A stretch of 64,000 nucleotides of DNA, from assembly GCA_963853835.1 (NCBI GenBank), contig OY970822.1, forward strand, positions 50,308,404 to 50,372,403, written 5' to 3'. A model generated the notes under the pieces. The model saw nothing but the letters and a program-made list of their open reading frames with translations, did no database searches and was not told the DNA's origin. Of the stretch, positions 22,842-35,700 are shown piece by piece (the first letter of the stretch is position 1; each line of letters begins with the position of its first letter). The DNA is from Calendula officinalis (taxonomy: Eukaryota > Streptophyta > Magnoliopsida > Asterales > Asteraceae). The position numbers and the translations under genes were made by a program.

Positions 22842-23949
22842 ACTTTATCTCAACTTCGTGATTCTTTATAAGCTCTTGAGTGTATTCAACAAACTTTGGA
22901 GGAATATGTTTTGTCATGTCGCTCTTGATATATCCTTATTTCATTTGATTAACACATGCCGCATTATCTTCATATATTAAAGTTGGGAGTTTATCTTTAT
23001 CCAGTCCACATGAAGTTAGTATGAGTTGCGTCATTGATCTTAACCATGCACATTCTCTGCTTGCTTCATTTAGTGCTATTACTTCAGCATGATTTGAAGA
23101 TGTGACAACAAGTGTTTGCTTTTGAGAACGCCAGGAAATTGCAGTACCTCCATTCATGAAGACATATCCAGTTTGAGATCTTGCTTTATGAGGATCAGAC
23201 AAATACCCTGCATCTGCATAACCAATCAATCCTTGTTTTGAATCATTAGGATAAAATAATCCTAAGTCACTAGTTCCTCGAAGGTATCGGAATATGTGCT
23301 TGATCCCGTTCCAATGCCTTTTTGTCGGTGATGAACTGAACCTTGCTAATAAGTTTACAGTAAAAGAAATGTCAGGTCTTGTACAATTAGTAAGATACAT
23401 TAGGGCACCTATTGCATTAAGGTATGGTACTTCTGGACCAAGAACCTCCTCATTTTCTTCGCATGGGCGAAATGGATCTTTGTCAATATTTAGTGATCTA
23501 ACAACCATTGGAGTACTTAAAGATTTGGCTTCGTTCATATTGAAACGCTTAAAGATCTTTTCTGTATAATCCGATTGATGTACAAGTATTCCATTAGGCA
23601 AATGTTCAATTTGTAATCCAAGACAATACTTGGTTTTCCCAAGATCTTTCATTTCAAATTCTTTCTTTAAAAGTTCAATAACTTCAAGAATTTCTTTATT
23701 CGTTCCAATGATGTTTAGATCATCAACATATACAACTATGATCACATATCCAGATGTTGTTCTTTTAATAAATACGCATGGACAAATAGTATTATTTTTG
23801 TAACCTTTACTTGTCAAGTAATCGCTTAAACGATTATACCACATGCGTCCAGATTGTTTTAACCCATATAAAGATCTTTGTAGTTTAATTGAATACATTT
23901 CTTTAGGTTTTGTATTCAATGCTTCAGGCATTTTAAATCCTTCAGGAAT

Positions 23950-23994
<45 letters not shown>

Positions 23995-26227
23995 TATCAA
24001 GTGATCCATATAAGTAAGCAGTAACAACATCCATAAGACGCATCTCTAACTTTTTAGAGACTGCAAGGCTGATTAAATACCTAAAAGTGATTGCATCCAT
24101 AACTGGAGAATATGTTTCCTCATAATCAATTCCAGGTCGTTGAGAAAAACCTTGTGCTACAAGTCTAGCTTTGTATCTTACAATTTCGTCTTTCTCATTT
24201 CTCTTTCGAACAAAAATCCATCTATACCCTAATGGTTTCACAACTCCAGGTGCCATAATAATAGGTCCAAATACCTTTCTCTAGTTGAGAGAATTCAGTT
24301 CAGCTTGTATAGCTTCTTTCCATTTAACCCAATCATGTCTATTTTGACATTCATTAACAGATTGTGGTTCAGAATCATCATTCATAATATCACATGCGAC
24401 AGCATAAGAAAATTTCTCATCAATATTTTCTATAACATTACTTTCCTCAACCGGAGGATTGTTTTGTGTTTCTTCAGGAACACTTTCCTCATGATCAATT
24501 GCATTTTCCGTTGGTTTTCTTTTTCGAGGATTTTTATCCTTTGAACCAATTGGTCTTCCACGCTTCAAGCGTGTCTTAGACTCTTGAGTGAATTTATCAT
24601 CAGATTGCCTATTTGGAATTTCTATTCGAGCTGGAGTATTAACAGCTGGTATATATGATTTAGTCACTCTTTTTGTATCAGTAAATGCATCTGGCAATTG
24701 ATTAGCTATTTCTTGGAAATGCATTATCTTTTGAACTTCAGTTTCACATTGTTTTATGCGAGGATCAAGATATGACAAAGAAGGTTCATTCCATGAGACA
24801 TTCTTTTCTTGGTTTTTCGTTTCTGCACCTAATGGTGGAAAAACTGATTCATTGAATTGACAATCAGCAAGACGTGCTGTAAAAACATCACCTGTTAAAG
24901 GTTCAATATATCTTATAATAGACTTTGTCTCATATCCAACATATATACCCAACCTTCTTTGGGGACCCATCTTTGTACGTTGTGGTGGTGCAATAGGAAC
25001 GTATACAGCACATCCAAATATTCTAAGATGAGAAATATTTGGTTCTTGACCAAAAGCAAGTTGTAAGGGAGAGTATGCATTATATGAACTTGGCCTTATG
25101 CGAATTAATGATGCAACATGTAATATTGCATGACCCCATATGGAAACAGGAAGTTTGGTTTGCATTATCAATGGTCTAGCTATTAGCTGTAGACGTTTAA
25201 TTAATGATTCAGCTAAACCATTTTGTGTGTGTACATGAGCTACTGGATGTTCAACAACAATCCCTACAGACATGCAATAGTCATTGAATGCTTGGGAAGT
25301 AAATTCACGAGCATTGTCCAGTCTTACTCTTTTGACTGTATAATCAGGGAAATGTGCTCTAAGTTTAATGATTTGAGCAAGAAATTTTGCAAATGCCATA
25401 TTACGAGATGATAATAGGCAAACATGAGACCATTTTCTAGATGCATCTATCAAGACCATAAAGTATCTAAATGGTCCAGATGGTGGATGAATTGGTCCAC
25501 ATATATCACCTTGAATTCTTTCAAGAAATCTAGGTGATTCCTTGTCAACTTTCATCGGTGAAGGTCTTATAATTAATTTTCCAAGGGAACAAGACGTACA
25601 TGGTTTCATATTACTTGTTTGAGGGAACTTCTGGTCCTTCAATGGATGACCATGTGTATTCTCAATTATTCTTCGCATCATTGTTAATCCTGGATGACCT
25701 AACCTGTCATGCCATAAACTAAATATCCCAGGATCACAATGTTTTTCTTTAACCACCATATTTGATTCTACTTTATTTATATATGTATGGTGTAAATTGG
25801 AATCAAATTTTGGTAGTTTCTCCAACACTCGATTGTTATTTATAATAAGCATAAATTTCTTATTATCTATTGTTTTGGTTTGCGTGTCATATGCGTTAAG
25901 ATATATATCACCAAAACTCAATAGATTTCTGCTTGACTTTGGAGAAAATAAGGCATTATCTATTTGGAATTTTGTACCATTAGGTAATATGAAATTAGCT
26001 TTTCCAGTTCTCTCAATCAAGTCTACAGGACCCGATATAGTACGTATTGAACCCTTTGTTGGGTTTATTTTGGAGAAGTATTTCTTTGATTTCAAGATAG
26101 TATGTGTAGTACCACTATCTGCTATTAAAAGATCTCCAATATTTCCTTGATGTTGTGCTCCATTTGAACTCATATTGAACTTCACATATGAAAAACAAAT
26201 AATGAGGTTATTATAAAGAAACTTCAT
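22842..26227 (-). pseudogene. pol: Outer copia pol: protease, integrase, RT, RNase H
   Basis: Minus strand. Protease D-S-G-T is near 26115. The integrase zinc motif and D-D-E core span roughly 25800-25200, with L-D-N and N-G-L-A-E motifs visible. RT has Y-V-D-D near 23720-23731, followed by RNase H. Interruptions: TAG at 24281-24283, a 38-bp (AT)19 run at 23954-23991 that shifts the frame inside RT, and TAA at 22936-22938. The remaining C-terminal piece is at 6712-6821 on the far side of the nested element. It makes the cDNA of the 6.4-kb element but is not functional in this copy. Confidence 0.9.
23954..23991. repeat. (AT)19 microsatellite inside RT coding sequence
   Basis: An uninterrupted 38-bp AT run within the minus-strand RT gene, at a place where copia RT has I-Y-M. 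It reads as alternating I-Y and moves the frame, so it is probably an expansion after insertion. Confidence 0.9.
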
Positions 26228-26411
26228 TTATTGAAGGAAATATATTACATAACACAGACTTCATTTGCTGAAAGGAAATATATTACATAAGATACACTTT
26301 ATTTGCTGAAAGGAAATATATTACATACGACAGACTTCATTTGCTGAAGGGAAATATATCACATAAGACAGAAAGCAAGTAAAAACAGGCTACAACAAAC
26401 CACTGATTTCC

Positions 26412-27479
26412 TTAATCAATGTCTTCCATGTCATTGCAGAAATCGAGAGTACTGAGGTTGGTAATATCATCAATGTTGAATTCCATGTTGTTAGTTTCAA
26501 CATTATCAACGAGATTTACTTCTTTTCCCTTTCCTTTGAGGGAAGCTTGGTAAAGTTCACATAGATGTGCAGGTGTGCGGCATGTCCTAGACCAATGGTC
26601 CGCGCAACCACATCTATAACAACAACTCTCAGCATTCTTTGATTTACCAGCATCATACCTTGCCCCTTTGGCCTTATCTTGTGTTTGGACATTGTTCTTT
26701 TTAGTGGCATTATAATCATTATTTTTATAAACACGACCACGACCACGATTATAATAATTGCCTTTTCCACGACCATTTTTATGGTTTGGATTTCGATTAA
26801 AATGCCCACGGCCTCGTCCATAACCACGACCACGTCCTCGTCCACGTGTATTGTTTCTAGGACCATCAGTAATAGTAGCATTTGCTTCAGGAATTGCTAC
26901 TGATCCCGTTGGACGAGATTCATGGTTTTTCATTAAGAGCTCATTATTTTGCTCCGCAACAAGGAGACAAGTATTCAGTTCAGAATACCTCTTGAACTTT
27001 TGCAATCGATATTGTTGCATTAAGTTTATGTTTGATGCATGGAATGTGGAGTATGTTTTCTCCAACATATCTTCGTCAGTAATCGTTTGCCCACAAAATT
27101 TAAGTTGGCAACAGATTCTGAACAAAGCAGAGTTATACTCAGTTACTTTTTTAAAGTCCTGGAACCTCACATTTCGTCATTCATCTTTGGCACTTGGAAG
27201 TATAACTTCCTTTTGATGATCAAATCTTTCTTTTAAAGACATCCAAAGAACACATGGATCAGCGACATCAAGATATTCAAATTTTAACATGTCATCAATG
27301 TGTTTACGAAGAAACACTTGTGCCTTTGCCTTGTCTTGGGATGAGCATTCATTGTTTTCATTTATAGTTTCATGAATGCCCATCGATTCAAGAATTAGTA
27401 AAACATCGATGGTCCATTGCATATAGTTTTTCCCAGTAACTTCAAGTACAGCTAGCTCACGCTTTATAATACTAGACAT
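26412..27479 (-). pseudogene. gag: Outer copia gag with CCHC knuckle
   Basis: From ATG 27479 the frame runs to 26412 with one stop, TGA at 27177-27179, where copia relatives usually have tryptophan (TGG to TGA). It shows an N-terminal helical gag domain, a Q-rich middle, a G/R/N-rich RNA-binding stretch (26740-26860) and a CCHC knuckle (C-x2-C-x4-H-x4-C) near 26580-26625. Protease begins about 300 bp further on in the pol frame. Confidence 0.9.
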
Positions 27480-28339
27480 TTTAAAACTATAGATTTTGAA
27501 CAAAAACAAATTTAAAAATTAGAATCCATATATATCAATATGAAGTGCACAAAACAGCAGTGGGAGAACAATCATCCCATACATGAACAAATAAGGATAA
27601 AATACATCAGGAGGGAGATTACTAATTAGGATGCCAAGTGCTAAAACTAATACAATTACAAAAATCAAAAGCGGGTGAATCATTCTTGATCTTGATTTTG
27701 AAGATGAGAGAAATTATTTTTGTGGTATAAAGAAGTGTGGATGATGTGTTTATTTATAGTGTAAAAATTTATAGCCGTTGTAAATTTTTAATATTAAAAT
27801 ATATTTTTTTTACCGTTATATATATAGCTGTTATATATATATATAATTTTTTTAATAAAGAGAATAATTAAAGTAATAAATTACATAAAACATATTTGTA
27901 AAAATATTAGGGAATGTTATATGAATTAGTAAGAAAAATATAATATGCATAAGTAAACGTTAGTGTACATAAATGAAAGTTAGCATACATAAATAAATGT
28001 AGTAACATAAACAAAAGTTAGATGCAATAAAAGTAAATGTTAGTTTGCATAATTAAAAGTTAGAAGACATAAATGTAAATGTTAGTTTGCATAAATTAAA
28101 AGGGTTAGTAAACATAAGAATAAAATTAGAATAATCATAAATGTAAGTATGTTAGTAGTCCCAAGATTAGTAGTCCAAATGTCATCATAATGTCCTTGAT
28201 AGAATATGTTTGGTTTCATTTCGTTTATTATGATAATTATATTACAATTTTATGTTAAGAAATTGTTTACCTTATGTAATTAACTTGATTAATTGAATGT
28301 ACCTTGTGATTGAGTTGATCTTCCTCGATTAAGAACTTT

Positions 28340-28352
28340 CGTGCTGATAACG
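28340..28352 (-). other. Probable primer binding site of the outer copia
   Basis: On the minus strand CGTTATCAGCACG directly follows the 5' LTR, the place of the PBS. The sequence is a recurrent one after plant copia LTRs; I did not match it to a specific tRNA. Confidence 0.55.
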
Positions 28353-28665
28353 TGTTATAAATTAGATATGATTATGACCCTATTAGCACTTCATCAAAGA
28401 ACTTGATACATCTATAACAAGAACATAAGATGAAGAACAATAACTAGAAAGAAGAGAGGAAGAGAAGTATGTAAACACTTATGAAAGTGTTGAGGTGCAT
28501 TTTATTCATCCATCTCATGGGGTATTTATACTAAAAGTTTTACCCTTGCATTACATGTACATACAAATGAAAGGTAAATAAGTAGACATAGATTTGATGG
28601 AGAAGACATGAAGGGTTGAAAATGTGGCAATCCATTTAATGGCTTTGTCTTGCATATTCATAATA
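28353..28665 (-). repeat. 5' LTR of the outer copia element
   Basis: 313 bp, about 3 differences from 6254-6566. Flanked by ATTTT on the outer side. Confidence 0.9.
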
Positions 28666-29045
28666 ATTTTATGCCTTTTATGTTAGAAAAGGTGAAAAAC
28701 AATTTACCAGTAGATGAAATTAATAGCGATAATATTAAAAATCCTACATAATAGGAATTGATTGTGCATATAAGATCTTTAGAAGTTTGTTGTAATTTGT
28801 AATCTATAAATATCAATAATAAGATTTCACAAATCCTAATATGGTATCAGAGCCCACGACTCATATGTAGTTGGTCAAACGGTCACACGGAACACACGTA
28901 ACCCATAAAATATCCACGTGTTAGCCGCAAAAAAAATGACGTCACACGTGAGGAGACGTGTTGAGTAATGTCCCACATTGGACATATAATGAACCTGTGA
29001 TGTGCTTATAAAGGTCTTGGGATACCCCTCTTACAACCAATTGGT
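28666..29045 (+). other. LTR/PBS remnant, possibly TRIM-like
   Basis: TGGTATCAGAGC at 28842-28853 is a PBS on the plus strand, so the sequence to its left is probably the end of an LTR. To its right the segment 28975-29040 resembles small TRIM-type LTRs (GTCCCACATTGG, then TATAAAGGTCTTGGG). No gene. Boundaries and family are uncertain. Confidence 0.35.
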
Positions 29046-29222
29046 TTATGAAGGCTTTGGTAAAGAACCATCGACATAACCCGTAAGCTTTTGATAAGCA
29101 AGTAGGGGTATCATCTGTTTATGCCATAGCAAATAGTTGGTAGATGAAAGTTTAATAACAATCATATGAAGAACAATAGATAGCGGAAGAGGGGCATCAA
29201 CAGATTCTGCATGGCCGGCCAT
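29046..29222 (-). pseudogene. N-terminal copia gag fragment
   Basis: A short minus-strand frame from ATG 29222 (inside the palindrome ATGGCCGGCCAT). It has the gag-start pattern L-S-S-T-N-Y-L-L-W followed by a Y-V-D-G type segment, common in copia gag. It breaks off at 29046. Its leader meets an oppositely oriented pol fragment at about 29330. Confidence 0.6.
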
Positions 29223-29319
29223 TGTAGAACTTCGAAGAAAAATTAACGTGAAGGAGGAGAACGGCGGCCGAAGAAAATAGGGTTTAGAGAATTTTTGGGA
29301 GTTAGGCTGATATAAATGC

Positions 29320-30490
29320 TTGGATTTGTCTACCAATCACATCTACACCACTCGTCACGCTCAATTTGACGAAACATTTTTTCCCTTCAAAGAAAAACGG
29401 TCAACATCATCACCGGATATGCTTTTATTTAGGACATATTATGATGGTTATCAAATGCTTGAATCACCCACTGTACCTCCTTCGGATCCGCAGCATACAC
29501 CTAATACTCCACCATCATATGAGTTACTTACCAACTCACCTATTCTCTTGGATTCCGTACCGGCTGCCACCTTACAAGATCCGAATCATGGTGAACCTGC
29601 CCCGGAACCTATTGTTCCCGTTGATGTACCATCGGTTCCTGCAGCTGCTCCACGATTCATGGAAATACTCACAATATGACCACTCGGTCAAAAGCGGGTG
29701 TTTTCAAACCTCGCCATTCCGCAGACCTCTCTTATATTGGTACTTCCGGTTTACACCATGCTTTATGATTTCACAAAGAACCCAAAGGTTTCAAATCCGC
29801 TGCCAAAGATCCCAAATGGTTCGCTGCAATGAGCGATGAAATGTCGGCTCTCAAACCTAATCACACTTGGGATCTCGTACCCCGACCCTCTAAATCCAAC
29901 ATTGTTGGGTCTAAACGGGTTTTATGTACCAAGTTTCTCGCTGACGGTACAATTGATAAATACAAGGCACGCCTTGTTGCTCAGGATTTTACACAAGTTC
30001 CCGGTATTGATTACTCGGCTACCTTTAGCCCCATTGTCAAAGCTTCAACGGTTCGCATAATCCTATCCCTTGCTATTTTAAATCGATGGCCTTTACACCA
30101 ATTGGATGTTAAAAACGCTTTTCTACATGGCAACTTATCCGACACCGTCTACATGGAACAACCTCCTAATTTTGTAGACCCGCATTTTCCCAATCACGTT
30201 TGCCATCTCAAGAAAGCGTTATACGGTCTCAAGGAAGGCCCTCGTGCTTGGTTTCAATGCTTGAGCTCCTTTCTCATTAGCATTGAATTTACATGTAGCC
30301 GAGTCGATACATCGTTGTTTGTTTTTAAAAAGGATTCTGACATTCTTTATTTATTAGTTTATGTTGATGATATTATTTTAACCAGAAATAATATTGATCT
30401 CATCAAGTTTTTTAATGCTCGCCTCAATAAGGAATTCTTGATTACCGATCCTGGTAAGTTAAACTATTTTCTTGGCTTGAAAGCCATCAC
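29320..30490 (+). pseudogene. Copia pol fragment: integrase end and RT
   Basis: The first frame (29320-29679) has the integrase C-terminal signature T-R-H-A-Q-F-D-E followed by a P-rich linker. After a frame change near 29670 the sequence enters RT (29829-30490), with K-A-R-L-V-A, the L-D-V-K-N-A-F-L-H-G block and Y-V-D-D at about 30360. RT is cut off near 30485, where Sirevirus sequence of the other orientation begins. RNase H is missing. Confidence 0.85.
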
Positions 30491-30503
30491 GTTGAAGCAC
30501 GGG

Positions 30504-30568
30504 TCATACACTGAATTGTGTAAGAGCCATTTCTTTGAAACGCGAGTTATACACTAAATTGTGTATAA
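30504..30568 (-). repeat. Post-gag hairpin repeats, two units of 43 bp
   Basis: TTATACAC and GTGTATAA arms around a 6-nt loop at 30547-30568, and a slightly worn unit at 30504-30525, 43 bp apart. The same array occurs after the gag fragment at 59100-59207. Confidence 0.75.
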
Positions 30569-32466
30569 GTCATACTCCTGCAAAACAAATCAAACAACTT
30601 TTGGTACCCATCTTTGTTTGGGTCCGACAATGTTAGTGTGGGAATTAAACCACCGATAAGTTGTATCGATTTGATTTAAAGATTGAGAGTTCCAAGAAAA
30701 ACTGAAACTTGATGTTTCACTTTCAAATAATTTCCGGGGAATTATTTGAGATATTGGAGTTTTGGGAACCCATTTTGCTTTGAAGATCGAGAATGTTTTA
30801 CGAGTTGTTGTTGGCACTTGAGTTAAAATTGTTGTTGGTGCCAATGAAAGTAAATATTTTCTCGAATATTTTAACGATTTAGTTTTGGAAAAGATTTTCT
30901 TTGAAGGATTAGAATGTTTCAACACGGTTGATGATTTAGTTTTATCCATTTGAGAATGCTTAAGTCGAGAAGAGAAACCTAATTTATTTGAAGTTTTAGG
31001 TGTGGAATTTCCTCTATTAACTTGTTTAAGAGCATTCAATTTCTTATCAGAGTTTAGTGGGACCGTGGATCTCCTAGGCGTAGGTTTGGTAGAGGAACTT
31101 ACTTGTGATTTTGGTTTAGGTTTAGAATTTCCGCTATTTATCTCGGATTGTTTGATTGTATATAAATCACGATATGCCATTACAGGAGAAAACATTCTTG
31201 TGTTATTACATTTATTCATAGATGGACTCGGCTTCTTAAACTTCTGAGGATGAGATGATTTAGATATTAAATTTTGAATTTGTATTTGCATCTTTAGTTT
31301 CTCTTCATCAAAAGATTTAGGTGACTCATCAATTTTATTTTCTAATTCTAAAATTTTGGTTTGTAAAACTGATTTGTCGTTGTCAAAGATTTTAGATTTT
31401 TCTTCCAGCTTAATTAACAAACCTTCTCTTTTATTTTGAGACAAAGAAAGATCTATTTCAAGAGATGTAATTTTATCTAGCAATTTTGTTTTCTCAATAT
31501 TAAAAATATTGATTTGTTTTTGTAAATCAGATCCAAAATTACATTCAAGTAGTTTGATTTTATCAGTCAAAATACATTTTTCAGCACAAATAGAAGCATA
31601 TTTTTCGATGTTCAAAATAAACAGTATTTGTGTCATGAAGTTTCGTTGTTAATTCAGCAATCTGAAGTTGCTTTGTTTCAGAATCTTTTGTTAGAGTTTC
31701 AATCATTAACAGTAATGCTTTATTTTCATAAACTTCTTGGTTGATTTTGGCACTCATTTCCTCAAGATGTTTGATCTGAAAATTCAATTTATTGGTTTCA
31801 TGCTTGAGTGTGTTTATGATATTTTATTTGGTTTTCATTTCATTTAATGAATTTATTTTTTGTTCATGAAGATTTTCAGATAATTCTTTGATTTGAGAGT
31901 TTAAAAATTTAAATTGTTTTTCATTGTCGTCAAACTCTTGTTGTTTACGTTCCAAACAATTTTTAGTACTTTGATATTCATACCATGTCTTAGCATATTG
32001 TTTATGATTGTGATCATGCCTTGCCGTCAATTTTGATACTTTAGTTTGTAAATCCAGATTCTCTTGTTTCAAAACTTTAGTTTGTTGAATATGATGAACA
32101 AGTTGATCACCTAGATGAGCATTTTGTTCATGTTGTTTTTCCAAAATATTTAAACGATCTTTAAGTTGAACATTTAAATCGTTTTCTACTGAAAGTTTTT
32201 GTGTTAAAAATTCTATTTGAGATATCTGATTTTGAATTGAACAAGTATCAGAATTGGTGAAAGTATTTGCATTAGAGAGAAGAGAAATATGTACCTTGTC
32301 ATCCTTGTTGACTTCTTCATTAATACGATCAGCAACCTCAGCATTTTCAGAATATTCATCGTTGAGTTTAAGTCTATGATTTGTGTGACCAAGTTTGGCA
32401 TTTATTTCCTCTACCTGTTTGCAATGATCTTTAGCTTTTTCCTTATCACGAGTAATAAATTTTATA

Positions 32467-32737
32467 GAGTAAATTACACGAATGGTCCCTGTGGTTTACA
32501 CATTGTTTTGGATTTGGTCCCTAAGTCTCAGTAATTACACCCGTGGTCACTGTGGTTTACACTTCGTATTGGTTTCGGTCCCTAAGCAAGACGGACGTTT
32601 ATTTCTACCATTATACCCCGCACATGCCCTCCACGTGAGGGCGTTTTTGTCATTTCCTTTTAAACCCTTCTCTCACCTGACCGACCCCACCAACCCCCTT
32701 AAATCCCCTAATTTCTCTTTCAGTCCTTAACTTCTAC
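32467..32737 (+). repeat. MULE left terminal inverted repeat
   Basis: About 271 bp, the reverse complement of 36935-37202 with few mismatches. It contains GTGGTTTACAC twice, about 65 bp apart, which may be transposase binding sites. Confidence 0.93.
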
Positions 32738-32785
32738 GTCGTCTTCTTCGTACTCTCACACAGAAAACCCTCTCCGGTGAATACA

Positions 32786-35700
32786 ATGTACAACGTACGA
32801 CATAACGCTGATCACGCTTTCAATCTTAATGAGATATATGGTATGTGATTTTGCTTGTTTTTTTGAACTTCCGTAACGTTGAAAAACCCTAATTTTTTGT
32901 GTTTCAGGTGGACATCAGAGTATGTTTTCACTTAAGATTTTTCATGGTGGATCGTTTACGAAGTTCCCTAGTAGAAGGTATGTCAATGGTACGGTGAATT
33001 TCGTTGATCTCCTAGACATTGATGCATTCTCTGTTCATGAGTTGGACCACATTATGCAACAACTAGGCTATAAAGATGGGTTACCTCTGTATTACCATTT
33101 TAAAATACCTGGAAGTGATTTAGATTTTGGACTCAGAGCTTTAGGTAATGATGGAGATGTTCTTAATTTTGCTAAATATATTCCTGAAAATAAGCTGATG
33201 CTAGTGTATGTTGAGCATGGTACTACAAAATTAACAACATATTTCACATCTCCAAATTCTACAAGAGTTGTGATAGAGGAAATTGATAATTGTAGTACAA
33301 ACAATCAAATTTGTACTACAAACAATCAAATTTCTAATGTGAAAAGGCCTGCTTCTAGGGTGTTATTTTTAGAAGCACCTCCTAGTGATCCTATTGAACC
33401 CGGTGAAGTAGTTCTAGTGTTCAAAAACAGATTGAGTACAACCAGTTTGACTTCCAATATGAATTTGATCCTTTATTTAATGAAGTTAGACAAGGCATGC
33501 CACCTATTAACTTACAAACAGAATTTGATCCAAACACGATACAAACAGAAGTCCAACCAGAGATACAAACAGAGATACAAGTTGAACCTGAAAACAAGTT
33601 GAAACTGAGATACAAGTTGAAACTGAGATACAAGTTGAACCTGAGATACAAGTTGAAGCTGAATTGGATGATGATGATAGTGAAGATAGTGATTACATAG
33701 TTGATATGGATAATGAGGTAGATGAAGTTGAGGTAGACATGAATGACTTCTATGCAAACACAGTTGAAAATGAAGATGAGGTAGATCATGAAGCAGCAAC
33801 AGTGGAGTGTAGTGATGAGGAGTCAGATGAAGCATATGAACCTGTGTTGGAACATGAATCCTTAGATAGTGCAACAGATTCAGACTTAGAAGGAATTGAG
33901 AGAATCAGAAGATTGAAACTTAAAAAACATAGAAAAGAAATGGATGGTGATGGTGTACCCAGAATATTTTATGCAGGCCAGGTATTTAAGACTGCTAAAG
34001 AAGTAAAAGAAAGAATTAAGAAGCATGCAATTGATACAAGGAGGGATATAAAAATTGTTAAAAATGATAAACAACGAATTAGGGCTGTTTGTGTTGGTAA
34101 GAATCCGGAACTTAAAGAGGGGGAATCTGCCAAAGAGGGCCCATCTTCCATAGAGGGCCCATCTTCCCAAGAGAGCCCAACAGGGGAACAGAAGGAATCT
34201 TCCAAAGAGGAAAAGTCCAAAACCCCTACTAAGGTAGGGGGCAGAAAGGTAAAAAAGAAAAAGTTTAATTGTGAGTGGGTCCTGCATGTGTCCAAGATTG
34301 AAAATAATGAAACGTGGATGGTCAAAACATATGATGTCGTGCATAATTGTCTACAGTCAAGGAAAATTAAATACTTTACAGCTGGGTGGATATCTCAAGA
34401 AGTGTCCCACCAAATTCAATCCAATCCACAAATTCCTCTTAAAGCTATTCAAGAACAGTTTCAAAAAAAATATGAACTAGGAGTTTCTAAGATGAAAGCA
34501 TTTAGAGCAAAGGCACAAGCTACAACTCAGGTTAAAGGAGCTTACACTCAACAGTATTTCATGTTGAGAGATTATCTACTTGAATTGCAGAATCAAAATC
34601 CAGATACAACTGTCAAGCTACAAGTTGGTCCAAATCCAAAAACCACTCATCTTGATCTTGAATCAAGTGTAAAATATGATATGAGGGTTTTCAAGAGACT
34701 GTACATTTGCTTGGGTGCTTTAAAATTAGGATTTAGGGCTTGCAAAAGAAAGTTGTTGGGGTTAGATGGGGCATTTATGAGTGGTCCTTTTCCTGGGCAA
34801 GTGTTAACAATTGTAGGTGCAGACCCTAATAATGGCATTTATCCTGTGGCTTATGCTATTGTAGAAACAGAATGCTTGGATTCTTGGACTTGGTTTCTAA
34901 AAAATCTTGGTGAAGATCTTGGGCTTGCAACACCTTCAAGTTTCACTTTTATTTCTGACAGACAAAAGGGACTGGTACCAGTAATTGAAAAATGTTTCCC
35001 CTATGTTGAACATAGGTATTGCTTAAGACATTTACATAAGAACATGAAACATAACTGGAGGGGCTTAGCATACAAGGATCTTTTATGGAAATGTGCAACG
35101 GCTACAACAATTCCCCATTTTCAACACGCAATGGAGGAGCTAAAGGCGTTTAGTGTTGAAGCACATGAATGGTTATCAAAAATCAGACCAGAACACTGGT
35201 CAAGGTCTCATTTTACAGGTTTGTATTTATTTACAAAAAATGATTTATTTTTTGTTTACAATCTAATATGTTGTTCAACTTGACAGGGAGAGCAAAATCA
35301 GATATGTTGTTGAATAATTTGTGTGAAGTTTTTAATGCAAAAATTGTTGATGGGAGGGATAAACAAATTATCACAGCTTTAGAGTACATTAGATCTTATC
35401 TAATGAGAAGGATAGTCAATGTTCTAAAAGTGAATGAAAAATCAGATGGGCCATTAACACCTACTGCTACTAAGTTGTTTGCTGCTATCAAAACTGTTGT
35501 TGCTCAATACACAGTTGCATGGAATGGGGGAACAAAGTATCAGGTAACTGGACCATGGAATGATCAGTGTGTTGTTGATGTAGGCACAAAAGAATGCACT
35601 TGTAGAAAATGGGACCTTACAGGACTTCCATGTAAACATGCCGTGGCTACAAACTGGGACATGGCACTTAATGGCCAGGAAGTTGGTATTCCTGAAACTT

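Larger units (their letters stand above)
6254..28665 (-). mobile_element. Minus-strand copia element (6.4 kb) split by a nested Sirevirus
   Basis: Two 313-bp LTRs (6254-6566 and 28353-28665) differ at about 3 positions. Between them on the minus strand are gag, protease, integrase, RT and RNase H in copia order. The nested element at 6822-22836 cuts the RNase H tail, and coding sequence resumes exactly across the AACAT duplication. Without the insertion the element is about 6.4 kb. Flanks are CTTTT (6249-6253) and ATTTT (28666-28670), a 4/5 match to a target duplication. One LTR terminus is TATTAT where TGTTAT would be expected from the other end (ATAACA), in both copies. Confidence 0.92.
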
